Source: Metaphire vulgaris
Taxonomy: Eukaryota; Annelida; Clitellata; Crassiclitellata; Megascolecidae
DNA: 64,000 bases
Direction: 5' to 3'
NCBI GenBank assembly: GCA_018105865.1
Contig: CM030833.1
Span: 9,713,881-9,777,880 of the forward strand
The position numbers and the translations under genes are program-made. Numbering within the stretch: the first letter of the stretch is position 1; each line of letters opens with the position of its first letter. Under the pieces are notes generated by a model that saw only the letters and a program-made list of their open reading frames with translations, ran no database searches and was not told where the DNA came from. Shown one piece after another: positions 56,531 through 64,000 of this stretch.

Positions 56531-57571
56531 TAATAAATATAGGCCTATACTAATATAACAATATAATAATAACAACTCATAATCTATATCCCCTAATTCG
56601 CTTTTAGTTGTAAAGTAGTAACTAAAATTATTACATGCAAGCTGACTTGTCTGAAATAAATGCAGGACATTGCTTTGTTCGTTTACAGCCTAGAAAGACG
56701 TCAACCAGCACGTTGACGCCATTGTTCGATGGATCTGATAATTCTGATGAGTGAACGTCGAGTCCTTTGATACAATAACGCTGCATCAAATCAACATCAA
56801 AACGTGGATACTGGAATACTGTAGTCGGTCATTAGCTCCAGCAGGAGGATTGAGATGTGAAACTGTACAAGGAATTTGAGAAATTGGAATATCGCTTAAA
56901 CTAAACTGATTAATGATTACATAAAAACATGTTTAACAGATTCTATACATGGCGATCGATGTCTGCTTCATTCAAGAAATATGCTATTTGAAACATTAAT
57001 TTCTGACACTGGAGAGTTTAAATTGATGGCTTTTAATGGAGCAGGACAGGCACAGCTAGAGATCGATTATAATCTCAGTAATTAAACGATATAGGCCCTA
57101 GGTCCGGTATGAATGCCAGTCGCCATATTTGGAAATGGCCGGTGCAATTTAAAGTATTACATTGTTCCAAACGACATTGCTGTAATGTGAGAAATAAATT
57201 GATTGATTGATTGACATTGTTTACGAAAAATGTGCATTTAATGATTTATTGTTTCTCTCTTATTGTATTAAGTGGTGCTGCGTCTGCTGCCATCTGGCGA
57301 ATGTCCAATACTGCACTGACTGGACTTGCATTCGTCAGATGGCAACAGACACCGCATCCCACGCTTAATTCATCGCGGTGTACCGCTAGATCTGCTCGAA
57401 AACTTGACATATGCATATGTTGCATGACAGAGATTTATATATATTAATTCTTTAGTATATGTGACTATCTGCATGATTTTCTTTGCCACGCACTGGCTCG
57501 ATCGATCACTGCCTGTTGAGTTGATAAAATTAATATCGATAATCCCTGCATGGATGCATGGGATTGAACAT
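56531..57571. other. No gene; possible LINE tail
   Basis: AGAAATAAATTGATTGATTG at 57190 looks like a LINE or SINE tail with (TTGA)n. A segment with GTTTACAGCCTAGAAAGACG near 56685 repeats one at 55620. Confidence 0.4.
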
Positions 57572-57579
57572 GTTACTTC

Positions 57580-57749
57580 AGTGCCTGACAAAATGTCCGC
57601 GGACAAAATGTCCGTGGAAAAAATGTCATGGAGACAAAATGTCAGCGGACAAAATGTCACGGTTTAGGGTTACGGTGGCATTTTGTCCGCTGACAATTTG
57701 TCCCCATGACATTTTGTCCGCTGACATTTTGTCCTAGCAGGCTAGCACC
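57580..57749. mobile_element. hAT-type MITE of GACAAAATGTC palindromes, second copy
   Basis: GTTACTTC is duplicated exactly on both sides (57572-57579, 57750-57757). The ends are AGTGCCTGACAAAATG and TAGCAGGCTAGCACC. Direct GACAAAATGTCC words on the left face inverted ones on the right around GGTTTAGGGTTACGG. Confidence 0.85.
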
Positions 57750-57757
57750 GTTACTTC

Positions 57758-58034
57758 TACTAGACCCCTATATATGCCTTAGGCCTAGCTAGGCTATTTA
57801 ATTAGACTATACCTATAGGCATATATAATACAGGCCATGCAGGTCCATTTAACGACGAAATTGAGGTCGCACAGACGTCGCAACTACGTCTGAGACAGAC
57901 GTCGTATCACGACGTCGTCAGGCCGTCTTCTGGAGTTCACGTTTCTACGTCTGCACGACGTCCGCGCGAGACGTCGGCGGGCCGAGTTCACGACGTCGTG
58001 AGGCGGTCGCCAAGACGTCGTTTTCTTTGCAGGG
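57758..58034. other. ACGTCG-rich segment, MITE-like
   Basis: From about 57860 the sequence is a cluster of ACGTCG, GACGTCG and CGTCTG words ending GTTTTCTTTGCAGGG. See 50033 for the matching end. Confidence 0.4.
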
Positions 58035-58099
58035 AAAGCATTTATTAAATGAGTTTTTCGGTATTGGCGCTGCTTAATTGTACATAATATACTATAGCA

Positions 58100-58548
58100 C
58101 AGCGGTTCCCAAACTGTGGTCCGCGGACCGGAGGGGGTCCGCGGAGGATATGGCGGGGGTCCGCGAGAGCCTCACAAAATATTTAGTGTCAGGGTTAGGA
58201 TTCATTAGCGTCGCCACGGGGGGGGGCAAATGGGGGCAACTGCCCTCCAACCTCCCCCAGACCACCTACCAGATTCGCGCAAATCCGGTGAGAAAATTTT
58301 TTGTGAAGGGGGGGGGTATGGGGGGTAAGGAATCTGACACGCCAGACCTCTTTTGCCCCCCAACCAAAAATTTCTGGCGACGCCACTGTTAGGATTAGGC
58401 CTAACCCTAACCCAGATGTTTTTTGCTTGTCACTACATTTAGGAATGATGTTAATCTTTTTTTCTTGTCACTTGTTAAATAATGGGGTCTGCGAGCTAAG
58501 CTGGGAACAAAATAGGGGTCCGCGATCTAAAAAGTTTGGGAACCTCTG
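58100..58548. mobile_element. hAT-type element (CAGCGGTTCCCAAAC ends) with nested MITE
   Basis: The ends CAGCGGTTCCCAAACTGTGG and AAAGTTTGGGAACCTCTG are inverted repeats, with GGTCCGCGG motifs inside each. The outer flanks do not match clearly. The MITE at 58203-58388 is younger. Confidence 0.7.
58203..58388. mobile_element. Nested hAT MITE
   Basis: TTAGGATT is duplicated exactly on both sides (58195-58202, 58389-58396). The ends are CATTAGCGTCGCCACGG and CTGGCGACGCCACTG. Confidence 0.85.
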
Positions 58549-58748
58549 CTAGCTATAGTACGCCAACTGTTTACGTCTATATTCTTCATTTTAGTAAAGT
58601 AGGCCAAGTATCAACTGCACTGTTAAAATCGAAATTTTCAGAAAATACCTTTTCAATATTTAGCAATGACAAGCCCGACAATCGTATCTTCTCCATAATT
58701 GAGCGTGTGTAATTTTTGTATCTGTTTTAGTCTGCTAAACTCCGCTCA

Positions 58749-59239
58749 GGGGCTGTCCATTAATTACGTCAACAAATTAGGAGGAGGGGTTTGAAAAAGT
58801 TGGGCAGTTGTTGACAGGGGAGGGGTCAAGAGAAGTTGACGTAAACAATTTCATTTTTTACACATGATAAAAATAGGAAATTTCATAGAATACTATTTAT
58901 TACATTGGAAAAAAGCCTGACAAGAAAATAAATGTCACCACCACCACCACTCAATCCCGCTCATTTCACAAATCTGTATAAAATGTAAAACATCAGATTT
59001 TATGAACTTTTGAAATGACACTATGACACTTGATGAACAAAAGAAAGGGAATTAAGGTCTCATCACTGCAAAAATAATAACCTTCTAAACTTTTTAGGGG
59101 ACCCGTCACTGGTCTTAGAGGGAGAGGGTTCAAGAGTTTTTGACATAATTATAGGGGAAGGTCACTGAAAGTTGTCAGTTGTTGACAAGGGGGATAAAAA
59201 ATTGCCCCAAAATTGTTGACATAATTAATGGACAGCCCC
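58749..59239. mobile_element. MITE with GGGGCTGTCCATTAATTA ends, copy without hAT insertions
   Basis: The ends are GGGGCTGTCCATTAATTA and TAATTAATGGACAGCCCC with TCA on both outer sides. It matches the copy at 12973-14699 but has intact TTAATTAC and GTTGTTGA sites. A 68-bp segment (58953-59020) is an exact copy of flanking sequence at 59295-59362 and is absent from the other MITE copy. Confidence 0.8.
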
Positions 59240-59399
59240 TCAGCAGATGCACTGCTGACAGGAAAAGTTTTATATATTCTGCAAAGGTTAGAAAAATCCC
59301 GCTCATTTCACAAATCTGTATAAAATGTAAAACATCAGATTTTATGAACTTTTGAAATGACAGCATCCTCCAGCAGCTGCTGTACATTATTGGCAAAAT

Positions 59400-60000
59400 G
59401 ATTTAAACTCGGATAGTGAAGCTAGCTTCTTTCTGTGTCTGATTCATGGATAGGCCGACTGTATCTGCCAACTCGGATAACACTTTTTCACTCATTAAAA
59501 GATTTCTGAACAAAATACAGTATTTCTTGTCTAGAACCTTAAATTTACGGACAGCCTTTGTGAAGTCTTTGATATCTACCGCGTCACCTGTCCACCGCGA
59601 GCCAGATGGCGTCGATGCTGGACGAAGCGGCTCGCACTTTTGAAAAGCTCGGCGATCGTAAGGCAGTTCAGAAGTGTCGCAGCATTATGATGCAGTTCGT
59701 GAAGTGCGGGGCTCTAACGGGGACATCTTTGGCGTCGGTGTGTTGAAAAGTGCTGTGTTGAAAAGTGCGCGGGGCACCACAGCCTCGAACGACGAACGGT
59801 GCAGTGTAGAGCATCTTTGTGACGTTCTTCTAGTTGATTTGAATAGGTATCTAACAAAGTGTGAACTGTATCTATTTGAAATCTTAACCTTGTTTCTTCA
59901 AGAGCCGAATCATGTGCCAGTGCATCAAAATAATTCTTTTTCTTTTGAGGTCGCTTCTCAACAAACATTTCAGGCCCTCCACATTTCTTAGAAAGCTTGA
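59400..60000 (-). pseudogene. hAT-type (ZMYM1-like) transposase fragment
   Basis: The minus frame from 59968 encodes K-R-P-Q-K-K-K-N-Y-F-D-A-L-A, then R-L-R-F-Q-I-D-T-V and N-Q-L-E-E-R. This fits the R-K-K-x-F-F-D-E and F-R-V-E-V-F / S-Q-L-x-x-R-F pattern of the ZMYM1-like hAT group. Further frame pieces at 59440-59580 (K-V-L-S-E-L-A-D) may continue it. It is broken by shifts and stops. This assignment rests on a short match. Confidence 0.45.
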
Positions 60001-60236
60001 TGGTATCATATGTCCAAGATTGTCAAAAGTGATATTGTTCCTCATTTCAAGTAATTTCCACTGTGGTAAGATTTTATCAAATTTTCCGCAGTTATTAAGT
60101 CTATTGAGCTACTGTATTTTGCAAATATTCTGACAACTTATTTACAGCCTAAAACTTTTATCCAGAATTGTAGAAGAAACACGGATTCAAGAGTTGCCTT
60201 TCTCTTTGTAGTTGTTGATGACATTTTATAGGTTAT

Positions 60237-60391
60237 TCGAGCCATAGCTTGAGGATTTGGCGCCTGGGGCAAGGTTTGAAATTTGCGCCCCTAAATTCAG
60301 GCGACGACTTTTATTTGCTTACCTGCAAAATTCGAGTGACAACCTATAGCATTTTTTTAGTCATTTGAACTATTTCACGCCAGAGGAATAT

Positions 60392-60441
<50 letters not shown>

Positions 60442-61238
60442 AGTTGCTTTCTGCCAGCTCATTAGCGGCAATAGCTAGACACAAAACTTTTCCATTTATC
60501 TTTTTCCGATGTTAATCTCATTCCATCTATTATTGTCATTTGATATCTTTCGAAGTCTTCTTTGATGTTATCCATCCACTTTTTCCTGGGTCTTCCTCTT
60601 TTTCCTTCTTTGTCTGTGTAGAGTGCTTTATATGGGAGTCTGTTGCTTTTCATTCTATTTACATGTCCATACCATCTAAGTCTTCTTCTTCTGATTTTAT
60701 CTATTATTGTCTGAGGAATATATGCTATATAAAAATTAATACATTAGTGTGCGAAATGCGCCCTCCAGAGACGTCATTTCACTGTTTTTCAGGGGCAAAA
60801 CATTTGACCTGAAAGTTACAAGTTTGCGAAAAAGTTGACCTTTTTTTTGCTCGTCAGTCAGCCGTTTATAACTCAGCATGAAACTCAGCATGATTTAAAG
60901 TGGCTTAGAAGGCATTACTGCCTGTGTGAAAGCCACTAGGGGCACTACCGGGGCTTGAACCCGCTCCGTCAGCCTGACGTTCCAGCACGTAACCCATTCT
61001 GCCATCTTCCGCCCCTATAACGGTTAGTTACTTTTCAGACTAGACTACTCCACATCATATACATCATATCAGGCGCTCCTTTAGGACATGTAAAAAACTA
61101 AATACTAAATAACACAAGAAAAAATTTTTTTTTCCTCAATCAGGGGGGCAAATGCCCCTCTGCCCCCCCAAATGACGTCCCTGGCGCCCTCCCCCCATGT
61201 TGGCACCCGGGCAATTTGCCTACCGAGCTACGGCTCTG
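60237..61238. mobile_element. Element with GAGCCRTAGCT ends
   Basis: The left end GAGCCATAGCTTGAGG and the right end ACCGAGCTACGGCTC are inverted repeats. The flanks share GGTTA but no full duplication. It contains a (ATC)n tract and an RTE-like fragment. Confidence 0.45.
60391..60710 (-). pseudogene. RTE-like LINE C-terminal fragment with (GAT)n tail
   Basis: The minus strand encodes M-K-S-N-R-L-P-Y-K-A-L, K-R-G-R-P-R-K-K-W-M-D-N-I and K-D-K-W-K-S-F, then a (GAT)n tail (60391-60440). This tail is shared with the relic at 15283-15783. Confidence 0.75.
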
Positions 61239-64000
61239 GTTAAATATTATAAAAATGAGAATGCTTGATGCAAATTTAAACACGTTGCTTACAATAACTT
61301 CGCAACACTGAGACCAGAGATTTAATATAACTATAGACGATAGACTGCTAGTTTCGATCAATCTGCCGCCACGTCATCAAAAGATAGCAAATACAGCCTG
61401 TGTGAGTCTGTCAGATGACAATTGTGTCAAGAGGTGCAAAGTCAGCATGATTTTAATTTTGAAATAATTTAGCACACAATAAAAATGGCATTATAATTTT
61501 TTTAAACATTAAATTTTTTTCGGCAAACAGGCCACTATTGACAAAATCAGGCCAGGACGGTCAGCTGGCATCTCTGACCCCCTACTAGATCTGCTGCTGC
61601 AAATTCATTATACAATTTTTTGATAAAGATAGCTCTTCATATATCAGGGATGAATACTGGTACAGTATATATTTTTACGTGTCTATGAAGCAATGAAATA
61701 GCTGACGACCTTTTTCTGCCTGTCAAACATTTTTCAATCTTGATTGCCAGTTTTTTCAGAGTTTGAAGGGCAACAAGGAGAAACCTTTTTTAGCTAGTCT
61801 GCATTTTTTAGAAGTGGAGGGCACCACTGGTATATCTTGCCCCAGGTGCCGGAGTCTTCTAGAAACACTGCAAAAGCGAGTCACCACAATTTCCCACTTA
61901 TAATTTCCCTTCACAGGTGTTGACAACAAAACAGGATATCAGCATTAACTGCCTTGAGAAAGCCCCAATTTGCATATCCCTCTGGCTCAAAATGGACAAA
62001 ATATCATTGCACAGGTACATTTCTAACATTTAAAAAGACATCAAACAACTTCTAATTTGATATACATTTATATTTACTTTTGTTTTTCTTAAAAACATCA
62101 TAAGAACAATAAACGCCCATAAATGGTTAAGAATGTTTTGCACAGTTTTTAAAAAGCCTTTTCATAAAAACCGTACACATCTCATATACAATTGCAATAG
62201 TTTGATGAGAAATCATTAAATGAAAAATCAAACACCTTAAGAAGTTCCAGCAAACAGTTCCCTTCACTCAAGACCAGCCTCCACCCCCTTTCTCAGCAGA
62301 CAATCCACAAGCTGACAAAATGCAGAACTACTCACACCGATTAACATTGCAAGTAAATATCAAACGACTAGTGCGTTTATCACAGATCATGCTAAGAAGC
62401 CTGAAAAGGAAAACAGTAAAAACACAGGAGTTTTAAATAAAATGATTAACCCTAGAAATAAACACAGGCATAGATTAAATTTTTAAGATTTGGTTGCACA
62501 ATTAAACAAGACCAATTCAAATGAAGACATGTAACTGAATAGATAGGATAAAGGAAAACTTGTTGCTCTCTATGTAAATTACATGATATGAAATCTCCAA
62601 CTACCGGTAGGTTAGCACAGCAATGAACAAGTTTAGCTCGAAAGAAATGACGAAAATGTAATGAACGAAAATTGTAAACCTGCATCGCAGTGCTGAACAC
62701 AAGAAGCAGTGCTGAACACAAGAAATCAATAAAATGCAACATAGTGTGAAACTAGTGCAACAGAATAATTTTCAAAGTGGATGTGATTGAGAAAACAATA
62801 TAGCTCAGACAAAATTTCAGAGAAAATAACAAACTCTCATCCAGCTTATTTATCAATAAAGTTTTGATTACACATTACAGTACAAATTCAACAATCTAAC
62901 TATTAGTACGAATCTAAAGTACGGCACCAGTGTTGATATTTAAATAATTCAAATTGAAAGGCAATTCAACTGTCTATTTGCATCACAAATTCAAAACAAC
63001 GACAAAGCTAAAATAATAATCCATTACTTTAATATTTATTAGGGTAGCTAATATATTATTATTCAAATTACATTTCTATTATTCTAAACTGCACTTTACT
63101 CATCTAACAATATTCACCCATATAATTAGTGAACTGTTGTGTGAGACCAAACATACCTTAGAGCAAAATTTAATTTTTCATATTTATAACCAACAACTTC
63201 ATAATGGTTTGTTTTTAAAATATGGTTACTTCCTTCATACTGTGATACAAGTTTTCAATTTCAAGCTGTTTGTAATGGCAAACACAGATTTATAACACCT
63301 AAATCTTCTTAACGCATGAACAATTTCTCAGTTAACAGCATTTACAAGAATCAGTAAGTTTGCTGAAATACCTGAGATTCAAATGCCTTATAAACAGGCT
63401 ATGAACATACAAAAATCAAAATCAGATATTTCATCCAACAGAATCTATATTTATAGAAACAATCCAAGAGGCTAGTGCTTCAAAAGTGTACATGGCATTT
63501 AAGCTCAACACATCTTCCAATCAAGTTCCTCAACCAAAGCCCTTCTGCTAATATTGCCAACTATTCACCAGTACCCACACTCATAACATTACTTCACACA
63601 CTAACACAAACAAAATAGTTCACGCTATTTTGTGAATACCTGCTGCCTGGAATTTTCAATAAAAACACCATAATGCATGTGCATTAATTTTTAGCATCTA
63701 ATCAGCCCACACAAGTATAATTGCAACTAAAGCATAAACCCAACTTTTACAAAATTATAAGTTATGGCAGTAATAATTTTTTCAAATAAATAGAACCAGA
63801 TATTCCTGCAAATTATTCACATGAAAAAACATGCAAACACTTACAATGAATACTTGATCCCAACACACTGTAATAATAATAATACACTTTATTCAAACAA
63901 GTTGTAACTGGAATGTGCATAAAAAGGTTCCACCAATATAAATTACAATATTTTAAAGACCCAAGGTTTTGAAAAAGATATCAGCTATAAAAAAATCGAA
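61239..64000. other. AT-rich, repeat-poor end of the window
   Basis: No transposon ends or coding families were recognised. Open frames such as 62452-62742 (-) look like chance. The base composition resembles the Ral-flanking regions, so it could be intron or UTR of a gene beyond the window. Confidence 0.35.

Noticed and set aside
58100..58548. 8-bp target duplication for the outer hAT
   Set aside because: The flanks CTATAGCA and CTAGCTAT are not convincingly the same, so only the inverted ends support it.

Overview
This is an AT-rich stretch of animal nuclear DNA: spliced genes with GT-AG introns, many microsatellites, and a dense mix of CR1-like and RTE-like retroelements with hAT, Tigger/pogo, MULE, TTAA-target and Helitron DNA transposons. 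The mix suggests an invertebrate metazoan, but nothing here fixes the species. There are no operons or prokaryotic features.

Only one gene looks intact. It is a Ral small GTPase (RalA/RalB orthologue) on the minus strand, with coding exons at 43102-43209, 30502-30710, 26428-26602 and 25638-25745. Splicing gives a 199-residue protein with all GTP-binding motifs. Its last exon ends C-T-F-Q, not the Leu-ended CaaX box of vertebrate Ral. Its introns (12.4, 3.9 and 0.7 kb) hold Tigger, TTAA-target, hAT, Helitron and LINE copies. AT-rich, repeat-poor DNA at about 19.1-21.5 kb and 24.5-25.6 kb lies downstream and may include its 3' UTR.

The rest is mostly a graveyard of mobile elements. From left to right: a Tigger-type element with a nested hAT (0.3-2.4 kb); a broken FLYWCH/MULE transposase gene interrupted by a LINE tail (3.6-5.9 kb); an inverted Helitron (5.9-6.5 kb); a second Tigger-type element (7.3-8.4 kb); a CR1-like LINE (9.8-12.0 kb); a MITE with two hAT elements inside it (13.0-14.7 kb); an RTE relic between inverted repeats plus a Helitron (14.8-16.7 kb); a dimeric hAT MITE (17.3 kb); a hAT transposase relic (21.5-22.4 kb); more CR1 and hAT copies (22.5-24.5 kb); the Ral locus (25.6-43.2 kb); Helitron, hAT and LINE pieces (43.7-48.4 kb); a THAP-domain relic (52.7 kb); a 235-bp-arm palindrome (54.7-55.2 kb); and further hAT, MITE and LINE material to 61.2 kb. 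The last 2.7 kb is AT-rich and unassigned.

The most distinctive pattern is a set of hAT-type elements, recognised by 8-bp target-site duplications read directly from the flanks. Their ends are arrays of a short word specific to each family: GATTTAAATC, ACTTGTAC, AAGGACAAGGAC, GACAAAATGTC, GGACAATTTGG, GACAAAACGTT, GGTTAACCGGTCC or AAAGGAGGAC. One member still encodes a hAT transposase C-terminus. Five short elements also share exact Helitron ends (TC...CTAG between A and T).
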